From: Actinoplanes sp. DH11
GTDB taxonomy: Bacteria; Actinomycetota; Actinomycetes; Mycobacteriales; Micromonosporaceae
DNA length: 64,000 nt
Reading direction: 5' to 3'
Assembly (NCBI RefSeq): GCF_020873875.1
Contig: NZ_JAHWGU010000022.1
Location: 62,001-126,000, forward strand
Below the pieces are notes generated by a model. The model saw only the letters and a program-made list of their open reading frames with translations. It was not told the origin of the DNA and ran no database searches. The translations under genes were made by a program, and so were the position numbers. The stretch's first letter is position 1; each line of letters begins with the position of its first letter. Shown here piece by piece: positions 39,875-48,144 of this stretch.

Positions 39875-40573
39875 TCAGGACCGGCCGCGACGCAGGCGGG
39901 CGTAGAGCGCCAGGGCCGCCGCACACCACAGCAGCGCCCACCCGGCGAGTCCGAGCAGGACACCGGCGGCCGGGGCGGTCCCCTCGCTCAGCGCCCGTGC
40001 GGTCGCCATCACCGGAGGCGCCAGCCACGGTGCGATCGAACCACGCAGACCCAGCACCACCGTCAGCACCGAACCGGTGACCAGCACCGCGACACCGGGC
40101 AGCACCCGCCGGGTCACCGCCCGGCCGGACAGCGCGCCCAGCGCCAGCGCACCGAGCAGCGCGAGCAGGTGGGCCAGCACCCCCAGCAGCACACCGACCG
40201 CCGTGGACGGTTCGCCGGAACCCGGCAGCGGGCTGCGGATACCGCCGAACGGGATCGGAGCCAGCATTGCCAGCAGGCACACGCCCAGCCCGAGCACGGC
40301 GGCAGCGAGCAGGCCGGCGGCGGCCTCCCGGAGCCCTCCGACGGCGACGCGGGCCAGCCGGCGCTGCACGTCCGGCTCGGTGTCCAGCACCAGCTTGGTG
40401 ATCCAGGCCAGCACCGCGAAGAGCGCCGCGGCCGAGTATCCGTATGCCGAGGCCGGCGGCGAGGCGGCGCCACCGTGCAGGACGGAGAGCACCACGAGCA
40501 CCGCGACGAGGGGGGCCAGCGCGCGGCCGCTGCGCAGGAAGCCGGCCGTCCGCATCCGGGCGAGCGCGATCAT
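39875..40573 (-). CDS. ABC transporter permease, probable exporter
   Basis: A 232-residue membrane protein with about six hydrophobic segments, rich in Ala and Leu (for example LAPLVAVLVVLSVLHGG and AGVLLGLAGWALLWCAAALA). No soluble domain is evident. ATG 40573 overlaps the stop of the upstream ATPase gene by four bases, so the two are coupled and form a two-component ABC-2-like exporter. The substrate is unknown. The pair sits between rplA and rplJ. Confidence 0.75.
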   Translation of the reverse strand: MIALARMRTAGFLRSGRALAPLVAVLVVLSVLHGGAASPPASAYGYSAAALFAVLAWITKLVLDTEPDVQRRLARVAVGGLREAAAGLLAAAVLGLGVCLLAMLAPIPFGGIRSPLPGSGEPSTAVGVLLGVLAHLLALLGALALGALSGRAVTRRVLPGVAVLVTGSVLTVVLGLRGSIAPWLAPPVMATARALSEGTAPAAGVLLGLAGWALLWCAAALALYARLRRGRS

Positions 40574-41382
40574 CGGGGCTCCTCGGCGGTCGCGGACCTC
40601 TCCCGTACGCCCAGCACACGGTGACCGGAAGCCCGCAGCCGGACCACAGCCGCGTCGGCCTCGTGCCGGCGCACCACCACCTCCACGACCACGTCGTCCG
40701 CAGCGACCTCGCCCGCGGTCCGCTCGCCCGCCCTGGGCGGCTCGCCCGCGGCTCGCCCGGCCGTCGCCGACGGGCACGGCTCGGGTGCCTGGCGCAGCTC
40801 GCCGTCGGTGAGCAGCCAGTGCTCCGCGTCGGGGAGGCCGGCGATCTCGCCGCGGTGATCGCTCACCAGGACCGCTCCCCCGCCGCCGGTGACCTCGGCG
40901 ACGATCTCCGGGACCAGGGTGCGGGAGGCGGCGTCCAGACCCTCCCAGGGCTCGTCGAGCACCAGCAGGCCGGGCGGGGCGAGCAGGGCCTGGGCAAGCC
41001 CCACCTTCTGCGCAGTGCCCTTGGAGAGATCGGTGAGCGCGGTGCCGGCGTGCGGTGCGAGGCCGAGGCGCTCCACCCACGGATCGGCGGCCGCCGGGGG
41101 CAGACCGCGCACCTGGGCCATCGCGCGCAGGTAGCCGATCGCGGTGAACGGCTGCGCGGCCGGAAAACGCTCCGGAACCCAGCCGACCACGGCCGGACGG
41201 TCCCGGACCGCGCCACGCACCGGGCGCAGGACGCCGGCGGCCAGCTGGAGCAGGGTGGACTTGCCGGCGCCGTTCGGGCCCAGCACCACCACGGTCCGGC
41301 CGGCCTCCACGGTGGCCTCGGCGCCGCGCAGGGCCCAGGGCGCGCGCCGGGCGTACCGGAACCAGACGCCCTCGAAACGCAT
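40570..41382 (-). CDS. ABC transporter ATP-binding protein
   Basis: A 270-residue ATPase. Walker A is GPNGAGKSTL (about 35-44), the signature is the variant LSKGTAQKVGLAQAL and Walker B is LLVLDEPWEGLD, followed by the H-loop DHRGE. A C-terminal region of about 70 residues is charged and Val/Glu/Arg-rich. The signature LSKG in place of LSGG is seen in some ABC-2 exporters such as the lantibiotic-type group. Its partner is the overlapping permease gene. Confidence 0.85.
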   Translation of the reverse strand: MRFEGVWFRYARRAPWALRGAEATVEAGRTVVVLGPNGAGKSTLLQLAAGVLRPVRGAVRDRPAVVGWVPERFPAAQPFTAIGYLRAMAQVRGLPPAAADPWVERLGLAPHAGTALTDLSKGTAQKVGLAQALLAPPGLLVLDEPWEGLDAASRTLVPEIVAEVTGGGGAVLVSDHRGEIAGLPDAEHWLLTDGELRQAPEPCPSATAGRAAGEPPRAGERTAGEVAADDVVVEVVVRRHEADAAVVRLRASGHRVLGVRERSATAEEPR

Positions 41383-41400
41383 GGCCGGAAGCCTCCCACG

Positions 41401-41431
41401 AAAAAGCCCCCGGGGATGTCCCCGGGGGCTT
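41401..41431 (-). terminator. Intrinsic terminator after rplA
   Basis: A perfect 13-bp GC-rich stem (41404-41416 with 41419-41431) is followed on the minus strand by a run of five T (41405-41401). It starts 26 bases beyond the rplA stop and isolates rplA from the ABC gene pair. Confidence 0.88.
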
Positions 41432-41456
41432 CGTTCGTTGCTGGAATCGCCGGCTG

Positions 41457-42176
41457 TCAGCCCTCGGACGAGTCGCCGCGCAGGTTCTTCACCGCGTTCG
41501 GGTCGATCTGCACGCCCGGGCCCATCGTGGTGGCGACGGTGACCTTCTTCAGGTACTTGCCCTTGGCGGCGGACGGCTTGGCCCGGAGGACCTCGTCGAG
41601 CACCGCGGCGTAGTTGTCGACCAGCTGCTCCGGCGAGAAGGACGCCTTGCCGATGATCATGTGCAGGTTCGAGTGCTTGTCCACCCGGAAGGTGATCTTG
41701 CCGCCCTTGATCTCGTTGACGGCCTTGGTCACGTCCATGGTGACGGTGCCGGTCTTCGGGTTCGGCATGAGGCCACGCGGGCCGAGGATCCGGGCGATGC
41801 GACCGATCTTGGCCATCTGGTCCGGCGTCGCGATCGCGGCGTCGAAGTCCAGCCAGCCACCCTGGATCCGGGCAACGAGCTCGTCGGTGCCGACCTCGTC
41901 GGCGCCGGCCGCGACGGCCTCCTCGGCCTTCGCGCCCTGGGCGAAGACGATCACGCGGGCGGTCTTACCGGTGCCGTGCGGCAGGTTGACCGTGCCGCGG
42001 ACCATCTGGTCCGCCTTACGCGGGTCCACACCGAGGCGCATCGCGACCTCGACGGTGGCGTCGAACTTGACCGGGTTCGTCTCCTTGGCGAGAGCGACCG
42101 CGTCCTTGGGCTCGTAGAGCTTGTCGGCGTCGATCTTCGCCGCGGCGGCGCGGTAAGCCTTGCTGCGCTGTGCCAT
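41457..42176 (-). CDS. rplA: 50S ribosomal protein L1
   Basis: A 239-residue L1-stalk protein. ATG 42176 gives MAQRSKAYRAAAAKIDADKL, with aggagtaaaagaa just upstream. Conserved segments are LPHGTGKTARVIVFAQGAKA, GPRGLMPNPKTGTVT and SFRVDK-like FRVDKHSNLHMIIGKASF. It is normally preceded by rplK, but here it directly follows nusG after 94 bases. Confidence 0.97.
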   Translation of the reverse strand: MAQRSKAYRAAAAKIDADKLYEPKDAVALAKETNPVKFDATVEVAMRLGVDPRKADQMVRGTVNLPHGTGKTARVIVFAQGAKAEEAVAAGADEVGTDELVARIQGGWLDFDAAIATPDQMAKIGRIARILGPRGLMPNPKTGTVTMDVTKAVNEIKGGKITFRVDKHSNLHMIIGKASFSPEQLVDNYAAVLDEVLRAKPSAAKGKYLKKVTVATTMGPGVQIDPNAVKNLRGDSSEG

Positions 42177-42201
42177 TTCTTTTACTCCTGTGGTTGTTGG
42201 C

Positions 42202-42223
42202 GGGGCCGCCTGGATGCGGCCCC
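42202..42223 (-). terminator. 8-bp hairpin between nusG and rplA
   Basis: ggggccgc (42202-42209) and gcggcccc (42216-42223) form a perfect stem with a six-base loop. No T run follows. It lies in the place where rplK is normally found; it could modulate rplA expression or be the scar of a rearrangement. Confidence 0.5.
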
Positions 42224-42270
42224 TCCCACTGACATCGCCGAGCCCCCGCACGGTGGCGGAGCGCCCGCGA

Positions 42271-43005
42271 TCAGATCTTGGTGACCTGGTTGAAGTTCAG
42301 CTCGACCGGGGTCTCCCGGCCGAAGATCGACACCAGGACCTTGAGCTTCTGCTGGTCGGCGTTGATCTCGCTGATCGAGGCCGGCAGCGAGGCGAACGCG
42401 CCGTCGGTGACCGTGACCGAGTCGCCGACCTCGAAGTCGAGGACCTTGATCTCGGGCTTCGCCTTCTTCTCCTCGGCCTGCACGGCCGGGGCCAGCCACT
42501 TCAGCACCTCGTCGAGCGAGAGCGGCGCGGGCCGGTCGACCCGGTCGGTGGCGCCGACGAACCCGGTCACGCCCGGCGTGTTGCGCACACACGAGTACGA
42601 CTCGGGGGTCAGGTCCATCCGGACCAGGATGTAGCCGGGGAAAACCTTGGCCTGCACCTGGTTGCGCTTGCCGTTCTTGACCTCGACCTCTTCGCGGGTC
42701 GGAACCTCGACCTGGAAGATGAAATCCTCCATGTCGAGGCTCGTGATGCGGGTCTCGAGGTTCGTCTTGACCTTGTTCTCGTAACCGGCGTAGGAGTGCA
42801 CCACGTACCAGTCGCCGGGCGCGTAACGCAGCTTCTGCCGCAGCTCCTTGACGGGGTCGTAGTCCTCGTCGGCCTCGGGCTCGGGCGCCTGGGTGGCGAC
42901 CGGCTCAGCCGCCGCCTCTGCCGACTCGTCCTCTACCGACTCGTCGGTGTCCAGCGACGACTGCTCGTCAGTAGACTGCGCGGTCTCGTCGTCGTACTCA
43001 GGCAC
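42271..43005 (-). CDS. nusG: Transcription elongation/antitermination factor NusG
   Basis: A 244-residue protein. It has an acidic N-terminal extension of about 55 residues, then the NGN domain (WYVVHSYAGYENKVKTNLET, YILVRMDLTPESYSCVRNTP, GVTGFVG) and the KOW domain (FEVGDSVTVTDGAFASLPAS). The acidic extension is the usual actinobacterial form. GTG start. It lies 47 bases after secE. Confidence 0.97.
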   Translation of the reverse strand: MPEYDDETAQSTDEQSSLDTDESVEDESAEAAAEPVATQAPEPEADEDYDPVKELRQKLRYAPGDWYVVHSYAGYENKVKTNLETRITSLDMEDFIFQVEVPTREEVEVKNGKRNQVQAKVFPGYILVRMDLTPESYSCVRNTPGVTGFVGATDRVDRPAPLSLDEVLKWLAPAVQAEEKKAKPEIKVLDFEVGDSVTVTDGAFASLPASISEINADQQKLKVLVSIFGRETPVELNFNQVTKI

Positions 43006-43052
43006 GCTCGCTCACTTCTCCAGATCAAGTCTTCAGGTCAGGGATCGACGGG

Positions 43053-43418
43053 CTAGCCGAGCGCCCAGAGGATGCCCTTGCCGAAGGCGTAGTCCAGGCC
43101 GGCCACGATGGCCGTCACGACCGTCACGAAGACGATCACGACGCTCGTGTAGGTCAGCAGCTCGCGGCGGGTCGGCCAGATGACCTTGCGGAGCTCGCTG
43201 ACGACCTCGCGGAAGAAGCCACCCACGCGGCCGAGCGGGCCACCGCGACGCTTCTTGGCCTTGGGGCTGTCCGAGTCGGCCGAACGCTCGGCCACCGCGG
43301 TGCCACCGCCACGGGTCGCCGCGTCGTCGGCGTCGTCCGCCACGTCACCGCCGGTGGAGTCGTCGAGCAGCTCGTCGTCACCCGGGACGTCGTCACCGGG
43401 CCGGTCCTTGTCGGCCAC
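43053..43418 (-). CDS. secE: Protein translocase subunit SecE
   Basis: A 121-residue protein. A long acidic, disordered N-terminus is followed by the amphipathic helix REVVSELRKVIWPTRRELLT and one membrane helix TSVVIVFVTVVTAIVAGLDY, the minimal SecE core. GTG 43418 is preceded by GGGAG. It stands between tRNA-Trp and nusG, the conserved actinobacterial context. Confidence 0.96.
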   Translation of the reverse strand: MADKDRPGDDVPGDDELLDDSTGGDVADDADDAATRGGGTAVAERSADSDSPKAKKRRGGPLGRVGGFFREVVSELRKVIWPTRRELLTYTSVVIVFVTVVTAIVAGLDYAFGKGILWALG

Positions 43419-43526
43419 TTCGCCCTACTCCCGTCGTCGGTGGGTCGTGATGTTCCCGTCAGCGCTCGACCGGACGCGGAATTTGTGCGGACCGCGCACC
43501 GGGCGGGCACGTCGAGGAGGAATGCG

Positions 43527-43599
<73 letters not shown>

Positions 43600-43680
43600 T
43601 CGCGGGACCTGGGCCATTAACGGCTCAGAACCCCACGGCGCACCAGTGTACGGGTACGCCCGGCGTTATCCCAACCCGGG

Positions 43681-44106
43681 CTACCGCTTCCTGATGAGCG
43701 CCTGTGCCAAGGACAGTACCTTGTCGCCGTTGCACGTGGCGGTCAGGCTCAGCCGGGTGTGTCCCTCGGCGGTGATCTCCTTCACCGTGCCGGTCACGAC
43801 GACCTCGGTGCCCTCGTCCGTGTCGGGCACCGGAACCGGCCGTGCGAAGCGCACGCCGAACTCGACGACGGCGTCCGGGGCACCGGCCCACGCCGTGACC
43901 GCGCGACCGACCAGGGCCATGGTGAACATGCCGTGCGCGATGACGCCGGGCAGGCCGACCGCCGTCGCCGTCCGCTCACTCCAGTGGATCGGGTTGAAGT
44001 CACCCGAGGCGCCCGCGTAACGCACCAGATCCGCCCGGGTGACCCGGAAGGTATGAGGCTGAAGAACCTCGACAGTGCTGACTGATTCGCTCGCAAGCTC
44101 GCTCAT
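43681..44106 (-). CDS. hadB: MaoC-like (3R)-hydroxyacyl-ACP dehydratase subunit HadB
   Basis: A 141-residue hot-dog protein. The hydratase motif DFNPIHWSERTA contains the catalytic Asp and His pair of the MaoC/R-hydratase family, followed by GLPGVIAHGMFTMALVGRAV. In mycobacteria HadB is the catalytic subunit that pairs with HadA or HadC in FAS-II. Its start overlaps the hadA stop (ATGA). The rpmG-hadA-hadB-trpT-secE order matches the mycobacterial locus. The exact fatty-acid substrate here is not shown. Confidence 0.85.
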   Translation of the reverse strand: MSELASESVSTVEVLQPHTFRVTRADLVRYAGASGDFNPIHWSERTATAVGLPGVIAHGMFTMALVGRAVTAWAGAPDAVVEFGVRFARPVPVPDTDEGTEVVVTGTVKEITAEGHTRLSLTATCNGDKVLSLAQALIRKR

Positions 44107-44558
44107 GCCGCCCCCTCGACGCCGCGCTGCACCAGTTTCGACCAGACCGTGACGACCGGGTCGCCGCCCTCGGTGCTGACCTCGGTCCGGGTGGTGATGA
44201 ACTCGTGCCCGCCGCGGCTGGTGATCTCCTCGACCGAGTTCACACAGACCAGGGCGTCGCCGGCGACAACCGGGCGGGTGTAGGCGAAACGCTGGTCGCC
44301 GTGGACCACGCGGGTGTAGTCGAGGCCGAGCTCCGGGTCCGAGATGATCTGCCGGCTGGCAGCCATCGTGAACACGATCGGGAAGGTGGGAGGAGCCACC
44401 ACGTCGGCGTAGCCGGCGGCACGGGCAGCTTCGGGGTCGAGGTATTCCGCGTCGGTGGCACCGATCGCCCGGGCGAACTCACGGATCTTCTCCCGGCCCA
44501 CGAGATAGGGCTCGGTGGCGGGCCAGCTGCGGCCGACGAAGGACTGGTCCAGGGACAT
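44103..44558 (-). CDS. hadA: FAS1-like dehydratase subunit HadA
   Basis: A 151-residue MaoC N-terminal-type (FAS1-like dehydratase) protein: MSLDQSFVGRSWPATEPYLV, the VAPPTFPIVFTMAASRQI segment and HGDQRFAYTRPVVAGDAL. It lacks the catalytic D-x4-H of HadB, as expected of the substrate-binding partner. ATG 44558 is preferred to an in-frame TTG three codons earlier. Coupled to hadB. Confidence 0.84.
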   Translation of the reverse strand: MSLDQSFVGRSWPATEPYLVGREKIREFARAIGATDAEYLDPEAARAAGYADVVAPPTFPIVFTMAASRQIISDPELGLDYTRVVHGDQRFAYTRPVVAGDALVCVNSVEEITSRGGHEFITTRTEVSTEGGDPVVTVWSKLVQRGVEGAA

Positions 44559-44628
44559 GCCCCACAAACTACTCTGCGCCGCCCGGAAGACTCCGGACGG
44601 CGCAGGGTGAAACTCTTGGTGCGGAAGC

Positions 44629-44796
44629 TCAGCGCGTCTCGCGGTGCAGGGTGTGCTTCCCGTCGCGCGGGCAGAACTTCTTCAGCTCAACCCGGTCCGG
44701 GTCGTTACGCCGGTTCTTCTTGGTGATGTAGTTCCGGTCCTTGCACTCCGTACACGCCAGGGTGATCTTCGGACGGACGTCGGTCGCCTTGGCCAC
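44629..44796 (-). CDS. rpmG: 50S ribosomal protein L33, degenerate zinc site
   Basis: A 55-residue protein read from GTG 44796 as VAKATDVRPKITLACTECKD, then RNYITKKNRRNDPDRVELKK and FCPRDGKHTLHRETR. C15, C18 and C42 of the zinc ribbon remain, but position 45, normally the fourth cysteine (CPxC), is aspartate. AGGAAGG lies upstream. It is located between tRNA-Met and hadA as in mycobacteria. Confidence 0.94.
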   Translation of the reverse strand: MAKATDVRPKITLACTECKDRNYITKKNRRNDPDRVELKKFCPRDGKHTLHRETR

Positions 44797-44908
44797 GGCG
44801 GGGTGCCTTCCTGCTAACGGGTTCTAACTGACGACGTACCAGCGTAGACGCTGAGGCGGTCGCTCTGCAAAGTGAACCCCGGGATCGAGGTCACTTGGGA
44901 TATCACAG

Positions 44909-44981
44909 TAGCGGTGGCCGGACTTGAACCGGCGACACAGCGATTATGAGCCGCTTGCTCTGCCATCTGAGCTACACCGCC
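44909..44981 (-). tRNA. metT: tRNA-Met, elongator (anticodon CAT)
   Basis: A 73-base cloverleaf on the minus strand: acceptor GGCGGTG with CACCGCT (one G-U pair), D arm GCTCAGATGGCAGAGC, anticodon stem AGCGG/TCGCT-type with loop containing CAT, and T arm GCCGG/CCGGC around TTCAAGT. The paired first acceptor position argues against an initiator tRNA. Confidence 0.93.
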
Positions 44982-45030
44982 GAGCCAGGCTCCAGTTCAT
45001 CGCCGGCGGGGCGGGGAACGAACCCGGTTG

Positions 45031-45103
45031 AGCCCCCTTACGGAATCGAACCGTAGACCTTCTCCTTACCATGGAGACGCTCTGCCGACTGAGCTAAGGG
45101 GGC
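45031..45103 (-). tRNA. thrT: tRNA-Thr (anticodon GGT)
   Basis: A 73-base cloverleaf on the minus strand: acceptor GCCCCCT with AGGGGGC, D arm GCTCAGTCGGCAGAGC, anticodon stem TCTCC/GGAGA with loop ATGGTAA, and T arm ACGG-TTCGATT-CCGT. It precedes tRNA-Met and rpmG on the same strand. Confidence 0.95.
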
Positions 45104-45199
45104 TTGCCGCTTCGCGATCTCTCGCTCGCTGCAGAAGTAAGACTACACGGCCGCCTGCCAGGGGTGAAATCGGTACCCCCCTGCCCGTGAAAGCGCTGG

Positions 45200-47728
45200 T
45201 CAGATCACCGCTCGAAGCCTGCGGACCTCACCTGTCGGCGTCGTTTCCGGCTCGGTCTGGGCGCTCAGCCAGGCCTCCAGACGCTCGTACGGCAACGGCC
45301 GGCTGAACAGGTATCCCTGACCCAGCTCGCAGCCCATCTCCTCGAGCAGTTCGAGGGTGAGTTCGCTCTCCACGCCCTCGGCCACCACGGTCAACCCGAA
45401 CTCCCGGGACAGGCCGATCACCGCACGGACGATCGCGAGGTCACCGGAGTCGGTCGCCATGCCCTGCACGAACGTGTCGTCGATCTTCACCTCGTGCACC
45501 GGCCACTGGCGCAGGTAGGCGAGGGAGGAGGCACCCGTACCGAAATCGTCCACGCTCAGCCGGACGCCCAGATCGCGCAGGCGGTAAAGGGTGGGCAGCA
45601 CCCGCTCAATGTCACTGAGCATGCCGGGCTCGGAGATCTCGAAGGTGAGCTGGCCGGGGTCGACCCCGTACTCCGCGAGCATCTCGGCGACCAGCTCCGG
45701 GAAACGGGAGTCGAGCAGCGTACGCGCGGAGAGGTTGACCGCCACCGACAGCGGCCGGTCCGCGTCGGCCCAGTCCCGGCAGTGCCGCAGGCCGGCGCCG
45801 AGCACCACCTCGGTGAGCCGGGCCAGCTGGCCGGTGTGCTCGGCGACCGCCACGAAGTCCTCCGGCGCCACCTCGCCGTGCGCCGGGTGCACCCAGCGGG
45901 CCAGGCACTCCACGCCGACCACGTGCCGGTCGGCGAGCGTCACCATGGGCTGGAAATAGACCTCCAGCTGGCCGTTGTCCAGGGCCCGGCGCAGGTCGGC
46001 CGCGATGCCCAGGCGACGGACCGCACGCGACTCCAGGGCCGGGTGGAAGGGCTGCACCCCGTACGGGAGCGCCTTCGCCGCGTTCGCCGCCAGCTCCGCA
46101 CGCTGAAGCAAGGTCTCCGGATCACTGCCGTGGTCAGGGTAGACCGCCACCCCGACGGCGGTGTCCACGTCGAGAGTGAGCGAGCCGACGGCGAGCGGGC
46201 CACGCAGTCGCTCGCGCATCTGGGTGGCCAGGGTGATCGTCGCTTCCAGGCTCTCCGTCCGCAGCGTGACGACGAACTCGTCGCCGCCGATCCGGCCGAC
46301 CAGGGCACCCGAGTCGGCGATGCCGCGCAGCCGGGCCGCGACCTCGGAGAGCAGCTTGTCGCCGGCCGCGTGGCCCATCGACTCGTTGACGTTGCGCTGG
46401 CCGTCCACGTCGAAGAGGACCACCGCGACGACTTCGCGCTCGGCGTGCACCTTCACCGACTCGGCCAGCGCGTCGACGACGCGGCGGCGGTTGGGCATGC
46501 CGGTGAGGCGGTCGTGGTAGGCGTCGTAGCGGAGCCGGTCGACCAGGCGCGAGTTCTCCACGGCGACCGCGGCGTGCGCGCCGATGGTCTCCAGCACCTG
46601 GATGTCGCTGTCCCGGAAGGTGCGCGTCTCGCCGACCCGGTTCACGACCTCGAGGGTGCCGATGGTGGCCTGCCCGGACCGCAGCGGGATCACCACGATG
46701 TCCTTGACCCGGGCGGCCCGCAGGTGCTCCCGCAGGTGTTCGGTCTCCGGGAACGAGGGGCCCACCGCGATCGCCCGCTGCTGTTTGATCGCGAGGTCAC
46801 GGACGGCGGCCGGTGTGGGCGACAGGTCGAGCAGGCCCTTGTTGTCGACCTGCGCGGTGAGCAGCACCTCCGGGTAGCGCTCCTGCGGAGCCAGCCAGAT
46901 GGTCGCGTACTCCGAGCGCATCAGCGCGCGCATCCGGCTGAGCAGGGCGTCCGGCAGGCTGTTGTCCGAGCTCTCCTTGCGGATCGCCTGGGTCAGCTCG
47001 TAGACGTCGGCGAGCGTGCGGTGCTGCCGGAAGAAACCGGCGAACGAACGCAGCACCAGGATCAGCGCGACCACCAGCACAGCCAGCAGCAGCGCCGACC
47101 ACTCGGTGGCGTCGAGCGCGATGAGGAAGAGCAAGCCGACGGCGACGTTGATGCCCGAGATGACGAAGCCCGGCGTGCTGGCCCGGAGCACGTTCTGGCC
47201 GGCTCGCGGGCTCTGCACCACACTCATCACGCCGACCAGGCCGCCCAGCTGCACGACCAGGATGACCGCCGTCGCGGCGAGGAGGATGCCCCAGGTGCCC
47301 GGTCCGACCCCGCGGATCTTGGGGAACGCCTCTATCACCAGCATCGCGGCCGAGATGCTGGCCGCGGCCTTGGAGACGTTGAACCACATCTTGACCGGCG
47401 TGACCTTGGTCCACACCTGGCCGACAAGCTGCCCTACGGTGATGACAACGATCATCATCACCGGCGACAGGTAATAAAGCCCCAGAATGAGCGGGACCTC
47501 GGTCACCGCCATGTCGAACGAACTGCGCCCGATCACGACGTTGAATACGGCGAGCGAGGCGACGACGAAGAGGACCAGGATCAGGAGACCGCCGAGCCAG
47601 TCGCGGTACCAGTACGGATCAGCGATCCAGAAACCGATGATGCTGGCGAGGGCAAAGAGAAATAAGGGACCGGTGATCAGCCACGCGTATTGCGCGGAAC
47701 GCTGCCGTACTCGCGGACGCCCGCCCAT
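45200..47728 (-). CDS. Membrane GGDEF-EAL protein with GAF domain (c-di-GMP turnover)
   Basis: An 842-residue protein. About eight hydrophobic segments fill residues 15-220 and form an integral membrane sensor. A GAF-like domain follows (about 245-390), then a GGDEF domain with intact GGDEF at 481-485 and an EAL domain. The EAL signature is ECL at 607-609; the later motifs NLSARTL, DDFGTGASS, KIDDTFVQG, AEGVE and QGYLFSRP are present. Both cyclase and phosphodiesterase activities are therefore possible. ATG 47728 follows GAAGGAG. The signal sensed is unknown. Confidence 0.93.
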   Translation of the reverse strand: MGGRPRVRQRSAQYAWLITGPLFLFALASIIGFWIADPYWYRDWLGGLLILVLFVVASLAVFNVVIGRSSFDMAVTEVPLILGLYYLSPVMMIVVITVGQLVGQVWTKVTPVKMWFNVSKAAASISAAMLVIEAFPKIRGVGPGTWGILLAATAVILVVQLGGLVGVMSVVQSPRAGQNVLRASTPGFVISGINVAVGLLFLIALDATEWSALLLAVLVVALILVLRSFAGFFRQHRTLADVYELTQAIRKESSDNSLPDALLSRMRALMRSEYATIWLAPQERYPEVLLTAQVDNKGLLDLSPTPAAVRDLAIKQQRAIAVGPSFPETEHLREHLRAARVKDIVVIPLRSGQATIGTLEVVNRVGETRTFRDSDIQVLETIGAHAAVAVENSRLVDRLRYDAYHDRLTGMPNRRRVVDALAESVKVHAEREVVAVVLFDVDGQRNVNESMGHAAGDKLLSEVAARLRGIADSGALVGRIGGDEFVVTLRTESLEATITLATQMRERLRGPLAVGSLTLDVDTAVGVAVYPDHGSDPETLLQRAELAANAAKALPYGVQPFHPALESRAVRRLGIAADLRRALDNGQLEVYFQPMVTLADRHVVGVECLARWVHPAHGEVAPEDFVAVAEHTGQLARLTEVVLGAGLRHCRDWADADRPLSVAVNLSARTLLDSRFPELVAEMLAEYGVDPGQLTFEISEPGMLSDIERVLPTLYRLRDLGVRLSVDDFGTGASSLAYLRQWPVHEVKIDDTFVQGMATDSGDLAIVRAVIGLSREFGLTVVAEGVESELTLELLEEMGCELGQGYLFSRPLPYERLEAWLSAQTEPETTPTGEVRRLRAVI

Positions 47729-47786
47729 CGCGCTCCTTCGTCAGCTGACGCGATCCGGCAGCTAGGCCGATCGTCCCCGGTGGCGC

Positions 47787-47933
47787 TCAGCTCCAGCTGA
47801 AATCGAGCGTGCTCATCCGAACGGACGCGACCTCGTCGGCGGACGCCTGGCCGGCCCCCGTGGCCACGCCACCGAAGACGGCAGCGAGCACCAGAACCAA
47901 GCCGGCAAGACGGCCGAGCTTCCTTGCAGACAT
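47787..47933 (-). CDS. Small secreted peptide (48 residues)
   Basis: ATG 47933 is preceded by AGGAG at six bases. The product has a basic start (MSARKLGRLAGLVLVLAAVF), a hydrophobic core and a plausible signal peptidase site after GQASA, leaving about 16 residues (DEVASVRMSTLDFSWS). The ribosome binding site, Lys/Arg start and cleavage site make a real gene likely. It lies 58 bases upstream of the GGDEF-EAL gene on the same strand and diverges from an HTH gene. The family is not recognised. Confidence 0.65.
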   Translation of the reverse strand: MSARKLGRLAGLVLVLAAVFGGVATGAGQASADEVASVRMSTLDFSWS

Positions 47934-48144
47934 GTATGGCTCCTGTGGTGGAGGTGGTGTCGGATGGAGGTTCCATGATGGTGCCACACCGCATGTGCGA
48001 CGGGGAGTGTTCACCGGCGGGTCGCCGCGCCCAGCGACCAAATCCTGGCCGAACGGCTGAGTTGGCACCGGCTTTCTTAGGTAGACACTTAGCGGCTTTG
48101 TGGGCGATTTAAGCGAAGAAGTAAGGGCAATTCCTCGCGTCTCC

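Noticed and set aside
42160..43056. Possible hidden rplK opposite or within nusG-rplA
   Set aside because: None of the frames shows the conserved L11 N-terminal or proline-rich motifs; the plus-strand frame is a shadow of nusG.
45494..47665. A 723-codon plus-strand frame opposite the GGDEF-EAL gene
   Set aside because: Composition is typical of antisense high-GC frames, while the minus strand encodes unmistakable GGDEF and EAL motifs.
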